Shown: positions 35,655-46,963, numbered from the stretch's first letter. The stretch: 54,418 bases of DNA from Polynucleobacter meluiroseus (GCA_945947155.1 CAMEXM010000004.1:1-54418), one strand, 5' to 3'. Notes: generated by a model from the letters alone, not told the origin. Translations and numbers: made by a program.

Positions 35655-38570
35655 CTAGGCTTTGCCGAGGCGACCCAGCTGGGCAAGCAATTTTTCATGG
35701 TTTTGCTCAAATCCAGCCATACGCAGCTTTTCTTGCGCAACCACTTCCACAGGGGCGCGCGCAACAAAGCTCTCGTTATCTAACTTGCTACGGGCTTTAC
35801 TGATTTCATTGGCAAGTCGGTCAATTTCTTTGCGCAGGCGAATGCGTTCAGCATCGACATCGACTTCAATCTTCAATAGTAACTTCAGGTCGCCTACTAA
35901 CGCAATTGGCGCTCCAGGCGCATCGCGTTCGAGCAAGGCTTCGTCGCTGTAGATTTTGACTTCCGATAGTTTTGCAAGCGCTTGCAAATAAGGGCTCGCC
36001 ATTTCTAAAAAAGCAGTAGGCCCATAAATCCACAGCGGTACTTTTTGCGCTGGAGAAATTTGCATTTCCCCTCGCAGATTGCGACAGGCGTCGACAATCG
36101 CCTTGACTTGATTGACCCAAGCTTCGCTTTGCTCATCTAGCTTGGACGGTTGTGCCACAGGGTAGGGCTGTAAGGCAATCGATTGACCTGCTTGTTCGGC
36201 GAGGACCTTGCCGGTCTTTGGTCCAACCGTTTGCCACAAGGTCTCCGTAATAAACGGAATGAGTGGATGGGCCATGCGCAAAATAGTTTCCAAAACGCGT
36301 AAAAGAGTACGGCGGGTTGCGCGTTGTTGCGCTGGCGTACCCGTTTGCAGCTGTACCTTGGCAAGCTCTAAATACCAATCGCAGTATTCGTCCCAGACAA
36401 ACTGATAAATGGCGCTGGCGATATTATCAAAACGGTATTGCGCAAAGCCCTTCTCAATTTCAAGCTCAGTACGTTGCAGGCTCGACACAATCCAACGATC
36501 CGCCGCAGAAAAATCAAGATGGCCATCGGGACCGCATTGTTCGTTGCAGGGGGCAAAGCCATTGTCTTCATCAGAACCAGGGCAATTCATCAAGACAAAG
36601 CGAGTTGCATTCCAGAGTTTGTTGCAAAAGTTCCGGTAACCCTCGCAGCGTTTCTGATCAAAATTAATATTGCGACCCAATGAGGCGAGCGATGCAAATG
36701 TAAAGCGCAGCGCATCGGTACCAAATGCGGGTATGCCTTCTGGAAACTCTTTTCGTGTTTTTTTACCAATGCTTTCAGCCTGCTTTGGATTCATCAGTCC
36801 AGTGGTTCGCTTCGCAAGCAATTCATCCGTCGAGATACCATCAATCAGATCAATCGGGTCTAGGGTGTTGCCCTTGGACTTACTCATCTTCTGGCCTTCC
36901 GCATCCCGTACCAAGCCATGAACATAGACGGTATGAAACGGTACCTTGCCCGTGAAATGGCAGGTCATCATGACCATGCGCGCCACCCAAAAGAAAATAA
37001 TGTCAAAGCCAGTAACCAATACAGATGAGGGGAGGAAGTGTTTGAGCTCTGGGGTTTCTTTAGGCCAGCCCAGCGCACTAAAGGGCACCAGGGCAGAGCT
37101 AAACCAGGTATCGAGTACATCTGGATCGCGCGTGAGTGTTCCGGTATAGCCAGTAGCCAGCGCTTTTGCTTTTGCATCGGATTCGGATCGCGCCACAAAA
37201 ATCTGCCCATCATCGCCATACCACGCTGGAATCTGATGGCCCCACCACAATTGCCGGGAAATGCACCAATCCTGAATATTCTCTAACCACTGGTTATAGG
37301 TACTGTTCCAGTTTTCAGGAACCAATTTAATGTCGCCACTGGTGACCGCATGCAATGCGGCACCCGCAATCGATGCGCCCGGTTTGTACGCATTGTCTTG
37401 CGATGGCTTAGAAACCGCCACAAACCATTGATCGGTCAGCATGGGTTCAATAATCACTTGCGTACGGTCACCACGCGGCACCATCAATTTATGGGGCTGT
37501 ACTTTTTCTAAAAAACCGCCCACTTCTAAATCAGCAACGACGCGCTTGCGGGCCTCAAAGCGATCAAGACCCTGGTATGGGGTAGGCGCATTTTCATTGA
37601 TCTTGGCATCGAGCGTCAGAATATTGATGAGGGGAAGTTGATGGCGTTGACCAACGGCATAGTCATTAAAGTCATGCGCTGGAGTCACCTTCACAACGCC
37701 GGTACCAAACTCCAGGTCAACGTAATCGTCGGCAATGATGGGGATGGTGCGATCACACAGCGGTAGGCTGACCGATTGACCAATCAGATGGCGATAGCGC
37801 TCATCATTGGGATTGACCATCACTGCAACGTCACCCAATAGGGTTTCCGGGCGTGTCGTTGCCACCACCAGCGAACCAGAACCGTCTCTGAGGGGGTAGC
37901 GAATGTGCCACATGCTACCGTCTTCTTCTTCGCTCACCACCTCGAGATCCGAAACCGCTGTACCCAGCTGAGGGTCCCAGTTCACTAGGCGCTTACCGCG
38001 GTAAATTAATCCTTGCTCATGCAGGCGAACAAATACTTCTACAACCGAGGCCGACATTTTGTCGTCCATCGTGAAATACTCCCGACCCCAATCAATCGAT
38101 GCACCCAGGCGCCGAATTTGCCGAGTAATGGTTGAGCCAGAACTTTCTTTCCACTCCCATACTTTTTCTAAAAAAGCATCGCGACCCAAATCATGGCGAG
38201 ATACTTTTTGCGCATCGAGCTGGCGCTCGACGACGATTTGGGTGGCAATGCCAGCATGGTCGGTTCCTGGAACCCATAAGGTATTTTTGCCAGACATGCG
38301 GGCATGACGCACCAGACCATCCATGATGGTTTGATTAAACGCGTGACCCATATGCAACGTGCCTGTGACATTGGGCGGGGGCAGCTGAATGCTGAAGTCC
38401 GCTTTATCGTCGTCGAGGGTGGCGCTAGCAATGCCGCGCTTTTCCCATTCCGGACCCCAAAATGCTTCGATTGGGGCGGGTTCGTATGATTTGGCTAGCT
38501 CCACTCCAGCAGACGATTCTGCTTGGGACTGGGCTGGGCTTGATTCAGGGGTATTCGGGGAGATTGGCAT
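35655..38570 (-). CDS. valS: Valyl-tRNA synthetase
   Basis: Class I synthetase of 971 residues from the ATG at 38570. HMGH is at 73-76 in [20 protein letters not shown] at 561-565, and a C-terminal coiled-coil arm rich in R, K and E (about residues 905-970) is typical for ValRS. The first 25 residues are serine-rich and unconserved. A TTG at 38579 is an alternative start. It diverges from uvrD with only 24 nt between ATGs, and both must use the AT-rich block at 38580-38587. Confidence 0.97.
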   Translation of the reverse strand: MPISPNTPESSPAQSQAESSAGVELAKSYEPAPIEAFWGPEWEKRGIASATLDDDKADFSIQLPPPNVTGTLHMGHAFNQTIMDGLVRHARMSGKNTLWVPGTDHAGIATQIVVERQLDAQKVSRHDLGRDAFLEKVWEWKESSGSTITRQIRRLGASIDWGREYFTMDDKMSASVVEVFVRLHEQGLIYRGKRLVNWDPQLGTAVSDLEVVSEEEDGSMWHIRYPLRDGSGSLVVATTRPETLLGDVAVMVNPNDERYRHLIGQSVSLPLCDRTIPIIADDYVDLEFGTGVVKVTPAHDFNDYAVGQRHQLPLINILTLDAKINENAPTPYQGLDRFEARKRVVADLEVGGFLEKVQPHKLMVPRGDRTQVIIEPMLTDQWFVAVSKPSQDNAYKPGASIAGAALHAVTSGDIKLVPENWNSTYNQWLENIQDWCISRQLWWGHQIPAWYGDDGQIFVARSESDAKAKALATGYTGTLTRDPDVLDTWFSSALVPFSALGWPKETPELKHFLPSSVLVTGFDIIFFWVARMVMMTCHFTGKVPFHTVYVHGLVRDAEGQKMSKSKGNTLDPIDLIDGISTDELLAKRTTGLMNPKQAESIGKKTRKEFPEGIPAFGTDALRFTFASLASLGRNINFDQKRCEGYRNFCNKLWNATRFVLMNCPGSDEDNGFAPCNEQCGPDGHLDFSAADRWIVSSLQRTELEIEKGFAQYRFDNIASAIYQFVWDEYCDWYLELAKVQLQTGTPAQQRATRRTLLRVLETILRMAHPLIPFITETLWQTVGPKTGKVLAEQAGQSIALQPYPVAQPSKLDEQSEAWVNQVKAIVDACRNLRGEMQISPAQKVPLWIYGPTAFLEMASPYLQALAKLSEVKIYSDEALLERDAPGAPIALVGDLKLLLKIEVDVDAERIRLRKEIDRLANEISKARSKLDNESFVARAPVEVVAQEKLRMAGFEQNHEKLLAQLGRLGKA

Positions 38571-38579
38571 AAGAGTCAA

Positions 38580-38587
38580 ATTATAAT
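38580..38587. promoter_or_regulatory. Palindromic bidirectional -10 for valS and uvrD
   Basis: ATTATAAT is self-complementary and contains TATAAT on both strands: plus 38582-38587, ending 7 nt before the uvrD ATG; minus 38585-38580, ending 9 nt before the valS ATG. Clear -35 elements are missing on both sides. Confidence 0.6.
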
Positions 38588-38594
38588 TGGCGTA

Positions 38595-40946
38595 ATGTAT
38601 TCAGACCTACTCGCGAACTTAAACCCAGAACAACGCGAGGCGGTGACCCTTCCTCCGATTGCCGAAAATGGCCATGCCCAGTCCGCCCTGATCTTGGCTG
38701 GCGCCGGCAGCGGCAAGACGCGGGTACTCACCACCCGCATTGCTTGGCTCATCCAAACAGGCCAGGTTTCGCCAATTGGGGTCTTGGCGGTGACATTCAC
38801 CAATAAAGCGGCTAAAGAGATGATGATGCGGCTGAGTGCGATGCTGCCGATCAATACCCGCGGGATGTGGATTGGCACGTTTCATGGCCTCTGCAACCGC
38901 TTGCTGCGAGCACACCACCGCGATGCTGGACTGCCCTCTACCTTTCAAATTTTAGATACCCAAGATCAATTGTCAGCAATTAAGCGGCTTCTAAAGGGCC
39001 TCAAGGTCGATGATGAAAAGTATCCACCCAAGCAGTTGCAATATTTCATTGCGCACGCCAAGGAGCGCGGCATGCGGGCGCGCGATTTGGAAAGTGGCGA
39101 TGATTTTCAGGCACGCATGGCGCAGCTTTACGACGCCTACGATCAGCAGTGCCAACGCGAGGGCGTCGTTGATTTTGCCGAGCTCTTGCTGCGCAGTTAC
39201 GAACTCTTAAAACACAACGAAGCAATTCGTAACCATTACCAGGAACGCTTCCGGCACATTTTGATCGATGAGTTCCAGGACACCAATGCCTTGCAGTACG
39301 CCTGGTTAAAGCTCCTATCTGGTCACGACGACGGCCGCACCAAAGACAAAGCCAGCGCTGTCTTTGCGGTAGGCGATGATGATCAAAGCATCTACGCTTT
39401 CCGTGGCGCCGACGTCGCTAATATGCGTCTCTATGAAAATCAGTTTCAGCCGATCATGGTCAAGTTAGAGCAGAACTACCGCTCGCATGGCCATATTTTG
39501 GATTCGGCAAATCACTTGATTGCCAACAACACTGGTCGCCTTGGTAAAAATCTGCGCACCGATGCAGGCCATGGCGAGCCGGTTCGCATCTATGAGGCAG
39601 CCAGCGATGGAATGGAGGCGAGTTGGCTGATTGATGAGATTAAAGCACTCGTCAATGGGGGCTTGCGGCGCAGCGATATTGCCTTGCTCTATCGCAGTAA
39701 TGCCCAGTCGCGCATTATTGAGCACGGCTTATTTTCATCGGGTATTCCATACCGAGTGTATGGCGGTCTACGCTTTTTTGAGCGCGCTGAAATTAAACAT
39801 GCCCTCGCTTACTTGCGCCTATTAGAGAACCCTAATGACGATACGTCATTTTCTCGGGTCGTTAATTTTCCAACGCGCGGCATTGGCGCACGATCGATTG
39901 AGGCATTGCAAGATGCAGCGCGCCAGCAGCAATGTTCACTGTATTTGGCTGCCTCGAGCTTAGATGGAAAGGCCGGCGCGGCCTTGGGTGGTTTTGTGCG
40001 TTTAGTGGATCACATGCGCGAGGCAACCCGCCGCAACACTCTGCCAGAAACGGTTGAGTTTGTAATTCAGCACAGCGGTTTAATCCAGCACTATTTGACC
40101 GAGCGCGAAGGCCAAGATCGGGTCGAAAACTTACAAGAACTGGTGAATGCAGCTACCGCCTTTATCGCCGAAGAGGGCTATGGGCAAAATGCCGAAGCCG
40201 CATTACTGCCTGGAGAAAACGACCCGGGTACGCTTGAAGCATCTCCGCTGGCTGGCTTTTTATCCCATGCCTCGCTTGAGGCAGGCGATAACCAAGCCCA
40301 AGCCGGGCAGGATGCCATTCAGTTAATGACGGTGCACTCGGCCAAAGGACTTGAGTTCACTGCCGTCTTTATCACGGGCCTCGAAGAGGGTTTATTTCCG
40401 CATGAGAATAGCGTCAACGAAGCCAATGGTTTAGAGGAAGAGCGCCGCCTAATGTATGTGGCGATTACGCGCGCTAAAGAGCGCCTTTACCTATCGCACA
40501 CGCAATCTCGGATGTTGCATGGCCAAGTGCGCTACAACATGCCATCGCGTTTTTTGGAAGAGTTACCATCCGATTCCTTGAAATGGCTGACACCAAAAGC
40601 AAGCGATGCACGCTGGGGCGGCAGTCGTAACACGGGCTCCAGTTGGCAGGGCGGCGGCTACACCCGTCAGCGCGATAACGAGGGTATGGATACGTTTGAT
40701 ATGGAGACGCCACGCTTAGGTAGTCGCAATAAAGCGACTGAAACCGTCAAGCGGATGGCTGCACCACCGCGTTCAGGATATCCCTTTGCAATCGGCCAAG
40801 CAGTCTTTCACACCAAGTTTGGCGAAGGTCGTGTTGTTGGCTTAGAGGGTCTGGACCTTGAGGCGCGTGCCCAAGTGAACTTCAAGCGACACGGCGTGAA
40901 ATGGTTGCAACTCAGCATTGCCAAGCTCACGGCGATTGACGCCTAG
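38595..40946 (+). CDS. uvrD: DNA helicase II (UvrD/PcrA, SF1)
   Basis: The 783-residue 3'-5' helicase has Walker A GAGSGKTR (36-43), [12 protein letters not shown] (motif Ia), IDEFQDTN (motif II), [14 protein letters not shown] (III), [10 protein letters not shown] (IV), [10 protein letters not shown] (V) and [13 protein letters not shown] (VI). The C-terminal region ends in the tudor-like [16 protein letters not shown], which binds RNA polymerase in UvrD/PcrA. Roles are excision repair, mismatch repair and removal of stalled polymerase. It ends 6 nt from the convergent BPSS1780-type gene. Confidence 0.96.
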   Translation: MYSDLLANLNPEQREAVTLPPIAENGHAQSALILAGAGSGKTRVLTTRIAWLIQTGQVSPIGVLAVTFTNKAAKEMMMRLSAMLPINTRGMWIGTFHGLCNRLLRAHHRDAGLPSTFQILDTQDQLSAIKRLLKGLKVDDEKYPPKQLQYFIAHAKERGMRARDLESGDDFQARMAQLYDAYDQQCQREGVVDFAELLLRSYELLKHNEAIRNHYQERFRHILIDEFQDTNALQYAWLKLLSGHDDGRTKDKASAVFAVGDDDQSIYAFRGADVANMRLYENQFQPIMVKLEQNYRSHGHILDSANHLIANNTGRLGKNLRTDAGHGEPVRIYEAASDGMEASWLIDEIKALVNGGLRRSDIALLYRSNAQSRIIEHGLFSSGIPYRVYGGLRFFERAEIKHALAYLRLLENPNDDTSFSRVVNFPTRGIGARSIEALQDAARQQQCSLYLAASSLDGKAGAALGGFVRLVDHMREATRRNTLPETVEFVIQHSGLIQHYLTEREGQDRVENLQELVNAATAFIAEEGYGQNAEAALLPGENDPGTLEASPLAGFLSHASLEAGDNQAQAGQDAIQLMTVHSAKGLEFTAVFITGLEEGLFPHENSVNEANGLEEERRLMYVAITRAKERLYLSHTQSRMLHGQVRYNMPSRFLEELPSDSLKWLTPKASDARWGGSRNTGSSWQGGGYTRQRDNEGMDTFDMETPRLGSRNKATETVKRMAAPPRSGYPFAIGQAVFHTKFGEGRVVGLEGLDLEARAQVNFKRHGVKWLQLSIAKLTAIDA

Positions 40947-40952
40947 ACTGGC

Positions 40953-41744
40953 CTACGCTTCGGTCGATAACTGCTCAATATTGTTGTCGGTGAAGCAGCC
41001 TTTCCAGGTTGCAAAGAAAGAACAATACATAATCGTTAGTCCCGCCATCGATATGGGTGCAACGACATAAGAAGCAATACTCTCTAGGCCGACTGCATCG
41101 AATAAACCGCCAATTAACATAGGCAGAGCCACTAGAACGATGCTCCAAATTAGCAGGTAATAGGCAAAGGCAGCACGATTAGACCAGCATGCCATCCAGC
41201 TCGAAAAGATCGCTTGCATCACGGGCATTTCGGCCCACGCAACGAGCAGGGGCGCAAACCACATCAGCATCGCAACCGGAATGTAGAGTGCGCCGCCAAT
41301 AAACACTAATTTGTACAACTGTTCCATAGCCTCAGCGCTGGGGGTTTGGTCGCCCGTCAAGAGCGGCAGTAGTGCCTCAAAGTCGACGATGAGGCTGGCC
41401 AAAAAGCTCAAGATTAAGATGCATGCGGTGTAAATCAGGCCGAGTTGCAAAATGCGCTTACGTGCCAATGTAGACGGCAATCGAAATGCCGCCAAATAGG
41501 CCGTAGGCAGAATCCGTTCCTTTTGGATGGCTTGCCGGCATGCAGTCATAAAACCAACCGAAAGGGCAGGGGTTACTAAGAGCACGGCAAAGACACCGAT
41601 CACCGGAATCAAAATAGATAGCTGTGCAAAGAAAATGTACATGAAGACCAGCATTAAAAACCCGAGCGGATTTTGTTTAAAAAGCCAAAATCCCTGACGT
41701 ATCCAGGTGAGGGCTTCTTTATGATTTACGTGATTGAGTTTCAT
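40953..41744 (-). CDS. BPSS1780-type integral membrane protein
   Basis: The 263-residue protein begins MKLNHVNHKEALTWIRQGFW and has about six hydrophobic segments (roughly 27-60, 98-121, 144-170, 190-213 and 222-248). It matches the BPSS1780 family of beta-proteobacterial membrane proteins. No function is known. It lies 9 nt after thrB and is the third gene of DUF2782-thrB-BPSS1780, an order I recognise from related genomes. Confidence 0.78.
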   Translation of the reverse strand: MKLNHVNHKEALTWIRQGFWLFKQNPLGFLMLVFMYIFFAQLSILIPVIGVFAVLLVTPALSVGFMTACRQAIQKERILPTAYLAAFRLPSTLARKRILQLGLIYTACILILSFLASLIVDFEALLPLLTGDQTPSAEAMEQLYKLVFIGGALYIPVAMLMWFAPLLVAWAEMPVMQAIFSSWMACWSNRAAFAYYLLIWSIVLVALPMLIGGLFDAVGLESIASYVVAPISMAGLTIMYCSFFATWKGCFTDNNIEQLSTEA

Positions 41745-41753
41745 CTAGGTGCT

Positions 41754-42749
41754 TTATGGGATCGATTTTGAAAACACGTTGCCTGAAGTGGATTGGCGGC
41801 GGCTACGTAATATCCGCTCAAAGTGGCTTGGGTCATGGGGTGTCAACAGGTGCGCATCACGGGGCAAATAAAAATCCCACAAACGCGAAATCCAAAAACG
41901 CAGGGCCGCAGCCCGCAGCATGGCTACAACACTGGCTAGTTCATCTGGGCTAAGTGGCCGCACGGATTGATACGCATCGACTATGGCTTGCGTGCGATTG
42001 GAATCAAGGGCGCCGTCTTCCAGTAAGCACCAATCATTGATGGTGACCGCAAGATCAAATAACCACTTATCCGTACCGGCGAAATAGAAGTCAAAAAATC
42101 CACCCAGGCGCAAGCCCGAGCCTTGGCCTTCAAATAAGACGTTGTCGCGAAAGAGATCGCAATGGCTAGCGCCTTCTGGAAGCGCACGGTATGTGGCTGA
42201 TGCAAAAAATGCTTCTTGAAAAGCCAGCTCATCAACCAGCAAGGCTTTTTGATCGGCGCTCAGGTGGGGCAATATCGCTGGGACTGTCTCGCGCCACCAG
42301 CCAAGGCTACGAAGATTGGGCTGGTGGCCTGAAAAGTCGGCGGCAGCGAGATGCATCTTTGCTAGCATTGCACCAACCATCGCGCAGTGGGTAGAGGCAG
42401 GTTGCATACAGGATGCGCCAGCCAACTTACTGACGATTGCAGTCGGCTTGCCTTTGAGCGCAAACAAAATCGTGCCCGCGTGATTCGCGATCGGCCCAGG
42501 AACAGGAATCCCCTTGTCGGCCAAGTGGCGCATGAGCTCAAGGTAATAGGGGAGTTGCGCCGCAGACAAACGCTCAAAAATGGTTAAAACATATTCGTTT
42601 GGGCCGCGGGCGTTTGTAGTGTCTAGAAAAAAATTGGAGTTCTCGATCCCGCCCTGAATACCACGAACAGCCGATGCCACTCCAATATCAAAGTCGGTCG
42701 AAATCCATTCAGTGATATCGCTTAATTCAACGGGAGTAAATACGGCCAT
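41754..42749 (-). CDS. thrB: Homoserine kinase (choline-kinase/APH fold)
   Basis: The 331-residue protein [20 protein letters not shown] is the kinase-like ThrB used by beta-proteobacteria and pseudomonads rather than the GHMP-type enzyme. Visible signatures are [15 protein letters not shown] (phosphate-loop region), the Brenner-type catalytic loop [13 protein letters not shown] (around residue 193) and [18 protein letters not shown]. It phosphorylates homoserine in threonine synthesis. It begins 12 nt after the DUF2782 gene. Confidence 0.93.
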   Translation of the reverse strand: MAVFTPVELSDITEWISTDFDIGVASAVRGIQGGIENSNFFLDTTNARGPNEYVLTIFERLSAAQLPYYLELMRHLADKGIPVPGPIANHAGTILFALKGKPTAIVSKLAGASCMQPASTHCAMVGAMLAKMHLAAADFSGHQPNLRSLGWWRETVPAILPHLSADQKALLVDELAFQEAFFASATYRALPEGASHCDLFRDNVLFEGQGSGLRLGGFFDFYFAGTDKWLFDLAVTINDWCLLEDGALDSNRTQAIVDAYQSVRPLSPDELASVVAMLRAAALRFWISRLWDFYLPRDAHLLTPHDPSHFERILRSRRQSTSGNVFSKSIP

Positions 42750-42761
42750 ACGAAACGTGAC

Positions 42762-43145
42762 TTAAAACGGAATGCTGATGCTGGGTACGCTCAGCAAATT
42801 GTCATTGCTTTGGTTGCTCGGCCCTGGCATGACGGATGTGGGGGGCGACATTTCATAAGTACCTAAGGGGCCTTTGACTTGAACCTCGGTCGGCGCATTG
42901 GCATCACGGAATTCCCTGACTTGAGTGCCACCTGGGTCGGTGTATTCAAAAGTGGGTTTACGCGCATCCGCATTGCCTAGTTTGCCGGGGTTGCCAACGG
43001 GGGCAGCAAGCGGTTGATTATTAATGCGATTCAGCTCTGCTGGACTCAGCGCCTGGGAATTTCCACTTTGGGCTAGGGCGGAGCCAGAAATGGCCATTAG
43101 GCTTGAAATAAGCGAAGTTGCAAGAAGGTGCAGGGTTGGGCGCAT
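42762..43145 (-). CDS. DUF2782 family exported protein
   Basis: The 127-residue product has a signal peptide (hydrophobic LLATSLISSLMAISGSALA, likely cleaved after ALAQ) and a DUF2782-like region PTFEYTDPGGTQVREFRD. The function is unknown. The tail from about residue 97 is rich in S, P and N and probably disordered. It starts the thrB unit and diverges from polA. Confidence 0.8.
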   Translation of the reverse strand: MRPTLHLLATSLISSLMAISGSALAQSGNSQALSPAELNRINNQPLAAPVGNPGKLGNADARKPTFEYTDPGGTQVREFRDANAPTEVQVKGPLGTYEMSPPTSVMPGPSNQSNDNLLSVPSISIPF

Positions 43146-43241
43146 AAAGTGATCTTGGTTTTAGGTTATCTCAAGCCAGCTCCTCAGCCTAGATAGCAAG
43201 GAATTAGCAACGAGTAAGTAACTAGATTGTACGATTGCGGT

Positions 43242-46076
43242 ATGACTAAACATAGACTCTTGTTGGTAGACGGCTCCAGTTACCTGTATCGGGCCTTTCA
43301 TGGCATGCCAGACCTCCGAAATGCGGCCGGAGAGCCTACCGGAGCGGTCTACGGCATGGTCAATATGATGCGGCGGGCCCGTTCCGAGATCCAGGCAGAC
43401 CACTTGGCCTGTGTTTTTGATGCCAAAGGCAAGACCTTCCGGGATGAGATGTACCCCGAATACAAGGCAAACCGGAGTTCGATGCCAGAAGACCTGGTAG
43501 CGCAAATCGAGCCAATTCATGCCCTGGTAAAGGCCTTAGGCTGGCCGGTCTTGGTGGTTTCGGGGGTGGAGGCGGACGATGTCATCGGCACGCTGGCCAG
43601 GCAAGCTACTGAGGCTGGTTGGGATACCATCATCTCGACTGGGGACAAGGATTTGGCGCAACTGGTCAATTCCTCGGTATCGCTGATTAATACGATGACC
43701 GATGAGAAGCTCGATGTGGATGGTGTGATACAAAAGTTCGGAGTGCCTCCCGAGCGCATTGTCGATTACCTCACGATTATTGGTGACACGGTCGATAACG
43801 TCCCCGGGGTTCCTAAGGCGGGTCCGAAAACGGCAAATAAGTGGCTCGCCGAATACGGTGATTTAGATCAGTTGATGGCACGTGCAGATGAAATCAAAGG
43901 CGTGGTGGGCGATAACCTGCGCGCCAGCCTGCCTTGGTTATTGCGCGCACGGGAGTTGCTCACAGTCAAACTGGACTGCGACCTCAATGAGCACATCCCT
44001 GGCCTGGATGATTTGCACGCCAAGCCCGAGAATTTACCCGCATTAAAAGAGTTTTTTGAGCGTTTTGCATTTAAAACCTGGTTGCGTGACGTGGAAAAGC
44101 GTTTGAGTGAAGAGGGTAGCAGTACAGTAACTGCCACTTCACCAAGCGAGGCGCCCGCATTTGATCTGGTTGGCAATACAGATTCGCCATCCAAGATAAT
44201 CCCAACAAAATCAATTCATCCACCCGCGCTCACACCAACGATTCCCGCAAAAGATGCTACGGAGCAAAATGCGATTGAGCGTCGATACGAATGCGTGGTT
44301 GATCAGACAAGGCTAGATGCATGGCTCACCAAAATAGCCGCTGCTGATTTGGTGTGCGTTGATACTGAAACGACCGGACTCGATGCCTTGGTGGCAGAGC
44401 TCGTCGGCATTTCACTCAGCGCAGAAGAGGGTATTGCTTGTTACATCCCGCTGGCACACCGCACAGGTGAGGATCAACTCGATCGCCAATCGGTCTTGGA
44501 TCAGATACGTCCGTGGCTGGAGGATCCCAAGCGTTACAAAGTGGGCCAAAACCTAAAGTACGACACCCATATTTTTGCGAACTACGGCATAGCCTTGCAA
44601 GGGATACAGCACGACACCTTATTGGAGTCCTATGTACTGGAATCCCATTTGGCCCACAATATGGATAGCTTGGCTGAACGCCACTTGGGTGTAAAGACCA
44701 TTCGCTACGAAGAGGTCTGCGGTAAGGGCGCGCATCAAATTGGCTTTGATCAAGTCGATTTGGCAACGGCAACAAACTACGCTGCAGAAGACGCCGACAT
44801 CACATTGCGCCTGCATCATTTCTTATGGCCTCAGATCGAAAACAGCCCTGGCTTACGCTATGTATACGAGCAGATCGAAATGCCAGCCATGCGCGTGCTG
44901 GGGGTGATGGAGCGCAATGGCATTCGAATTGACTCGGCCCGTTTAGCAGCGCAAGGACTCGAGGTAGGTAAGCGACTCCTGGCTTTGGAGGGCGAGATTC
45001 ATGCGCTTGCAGGTCAGCCATTTAATATTCAGTCCCCCAAACAAATTGCGGAGATTTTATTTGGGCAATTGCAGTTGCCGGTTGTTAAAAAAACACCGTC
45101 AGGCGCGCCGTCAACCGATGAAGAAGTATTGCAAAAGCTGGCTGAAGATTTTCCCTTGCCAGCGAAGATTTTGGATTACCGCGGCCTTGCAAAACTGATG
45201 TCGACCTACATTGAGAAATTACCACGCATGGTCAACCCTAAAACTGGGCGCGTGCATACTAATTTCTCCCAAGCCGTTGCAGTGACGGGTCGCTTGGCAT
45301 CGAGTGAGCCCAATATGCAGAACATCCCGGTGCGCACCGAGGAGGGCAGGCGCATACGAGAGGCCTTTGTGCCGGCAGCCGGCTGCAAATTACTCTCTGC
45401 GGATTATTCGCAAATTGAATTGCGCATCATGGCGCACATTGCAGAAGACGCGAGTTTGTTAACCGCATTTGCAGCGGGCAAAGACATTCACCAAGCAACA
45501 GCAGCTGAGATTTTTGGCATTCCGCTCGAGCAAGTATCGTCAGAGCAGCGTCGCTACGCCAAGGTGATTAATTTTGGCTTGATTTACGGTATGAGCGCTT
45601 ATGGCCTTGCTGGCAATTTAGGCATTGAACGTGCTGCCGCGCAAAAATACATCGCCACTTACTTTGAGCGCTACCCCAGCGTGGCCCAGTACATGGAAGA
45701 AACCAAGCTGCAGGCGCGGGAGCAAGGTTATGTGGAAACGGTCTTTGGTAGGCGCCTGTGGTTGCCCGAGATTAAGGGCTCGAATGGCCCACGCCGGCAG
45801 GGCGCCGAACGTGCCGCCATCAATGCGCCAATGCAAGGGACTGCCGCGGATTTAATTAAATTGGCGATGGTAGCGGTACAGAATTGGCTCGAAGCCGAAA
45901 ACCTGAAAACGCGTATGTTGCTGCAAGTGCACGATGAACTGGTCTTTGATGTGCCTTTAGAGGAGCTCGATTACGTTCAAAAGGCGTTGCCAGGGCTGAT
46001 GTGCTCTGTAGCAACGCTAAAGGTGCCTTTGCTGGTGAGCATCGGTGTCGGTGATAATTGGGAAGAAGCGCATTAA
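43242..46076 (+). CDS. polA: DNA polymerase I
   Basis: The 944-residue enzyme has three full domains: 5'-nuclease (LLLVDGSSYLYRAFHG at the start to about 290); a 3'-5' exonuclease with the catalytic DTETTG (D374, E376), LKYDTHIFANYG and the late AAEDADITLRLH intact; and the polymerase with motif A DYSQIELRIM (D721), motif B RRYAKVINFGLIYG and motif C QVHDELVFDVP (D898). So proofreading is predicted to be active. The ATG at 43242 replaces an upstream TTG. It works in Okazaki fragment processing and repair. Confidence 0.97.
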   Translation: MTKHRLLLVDGSSYLYRAFHGMPDLRNAAGEPTGAVYGMVNMMRRARSEIQADHLACVFDAKGKTFRDEMYPEYKANRSSMPEDLVAQIEPIHALVKALGWPVLVVSGVEADDVIGTLARQATEAGWDTIISTGDKDLAQLVNSSVSLINTMTDEKLDVDGVIQKFGVPPERIVDYLTIIGDTVDNVPGVPKAGPKTANKWLAEYGDLDQLMARADEIKGVVGDNLRASLPWLLRARELLTVKLDCDLNEHIPGLDDLHAKPENLPALKEFFERFAFKTWLRDVEKRLSEEGSSTVTATSPSEAPAFDLVGNTDSPSKIIPTKSIHPPALTPTIPAKDATEQNAIERRYECVVDQTRLDAWLTKIAAADLVCVDTETTGLDALVAELVGISLSAEEGIACYIPLAHRTGEDQLDRQSVLDQIRPWLEDPKRYKVGQNLKYDTHIFANYGIALQGIQHDTLLESYVLESHLAHNMDSLAERHLGVKTIRYEEVCGKGAHQIGFDQVDLATATNYAAEDADITLRLHHFLWPQIENSPGLRYVYEQIEMPAMRVLGVMERNGIRIDSARLAAQGLEVGKRLLALEGEIHALAGQPFNIQSPKQIAEILFGQLQLPVVKKTPSGAPSTDEEVLQKLAEDFPLPAKILDYRGLAKLMSTYIEKLPRMVNPKTGRVHTNFSQAVAVTGRLASSEPNMQNIPVRTEEGRRIREAFVPAAGCKLLSADYSQIELRIMAHIAEDASLLTAFAAGKDIHQATAAEIFGIPLEQVSSEQRRYAKVINFGLIYGMSAYGLAGNLGIERAAAQKYIATYFERYPSVAQYMEETKLQAREQGYVETVFGRRLWLPEIKGSNGPRRQGAERAAINAPMQGTAADLIKLAMVAVQNWLEAENLKTRMLLQVHDELVFDVPLEELDYVQKALPGLMCSVATLKVPLLVSIGVGDNWEEAH

Positions 46077-46099
46077 TCACGTTAAATGAGGAGATGAAG

Positions 46100-46963
46100 A
46101 TGAGCACTAATCGTAGAGACTTCATGAAGGCATCGGCGGTAACGGCAACCGGCCTAGGTGTCGGTTTTGTTGCAGCATCCCAACCCGTTCTAGCCCAGGT
46201 AATTAAAACCGACTTTGCCGGAATTAAAGCGGGCGAACTATCGATTCCATCGGGCAGTATTCAGATGCCTGCTTATGTATCGCGCCCTGAAAAGGCTAAG
46301 GGACCATTGCCAATCGTGATTGTATGCAGCGAGATTTTTGGTGTCCATGAATACATTGCCGATGTCACCCGCCGTTTTGCGAAGTTAGGTTACCTTGCGA
46401 TTGCCCCCGAATTTTTTGTGCGCGCAGGCGATCCCAATACCTATGGAACCGTAGCCGAAATTTTTAGCAATATTATTTCGAAAACCCCCGATGCCCAAGT
46501 CATGGGTGACATTCGAGCAGCGATTGCATGGGCTGGCGCCAATGGGGGCGATATCAAGCGTGTCGGCGTTACCGGTTTTTGTTGGGGTGGCCGCATTACG
46601 TGGCTTTCTGCCAACATGCCAGAAGTACGTGCAGGTGTTGCGTGGTACGGACGTTTGGTTGGTGAAAAAACGGCCGGTAATCCACGCCATCCAGTCGACA
46701 TTGCCGCAGAGCTCAAAGCCCCTGTACTTGGCTTATATGGTTCAGCCGATACCGGTATTTCACTGGAAAGTGTAGATAAGATGCGCCAAGCATTGGCAGC
46801 GGCAGGATCAAAAAATCTAGAGGCCAAAGCATCGCGCTTTGAGATTTACCTCGATGCGCCCCACGCGTTTCATGCGGATTACCGCGAGACCTACCGCGCC
46901 GGCCCCGCAGCCGATGGCTGGGTGAAGTGCCTCGATTGGTTTAAACGGAACGGAGTGGTATGA
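46100..46963 (+). CDS. Dienelactone hydrolase family protein with Tat signal
   Basis: The 287-residue alpha/beta hydrolase begins MSTNRRDFMKASAVTATG, a twin-arginine signal (RRDFMK at 5-10) with cleavage likely near residue 32. The mature domain has the dienelactone hydrolase triad: C161 in GFCWGGR, D217 in YGSADTG and H255 in DAPHAFH. GAGGAG lies 6 nt before the ATG at 46100, so that is chosen over the ATG at 46094. The natural substrate is unknown. Its stop overlaps the ZIP transporter start (ATGA). Confidence 0.9.
   Translation: MSTNRRDFMKASAVTATGLGVGFVAASQPVLAQVIKTDFAGIKAGELSIPSGSIQMPAYVSRPEKAKGPLPIVIVCSEIFGVHEYIADVTRRFAKLGYLAIAPEFFVRAGDPNTYGTVAEIFSNIISKTPDAQVMGDIRAAIAWAGANGGDIKRVGVTGFCWGGRITWLSANMPEVRAGVAWYGRLVGEKTAGNPRHPVDIAAELKAPVLGLYGSADTGISLESVDKMRQALAAAGSKNLEAKASRFEIYLDAPHAFHADYRETYRAGPAADGWVKCLDWFKRNGVV

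Noticed and set aside
36317..36667. 116-codon plus-strand ORF inside valS
   Set aside because: Antisense shadow of valS with composition typical of a complementary frame.
43161..43520. 119-codon minus-strand ORF over the polA start
   Set aside because: Shadow of the polA nuclease domain; no recognisable protein features.
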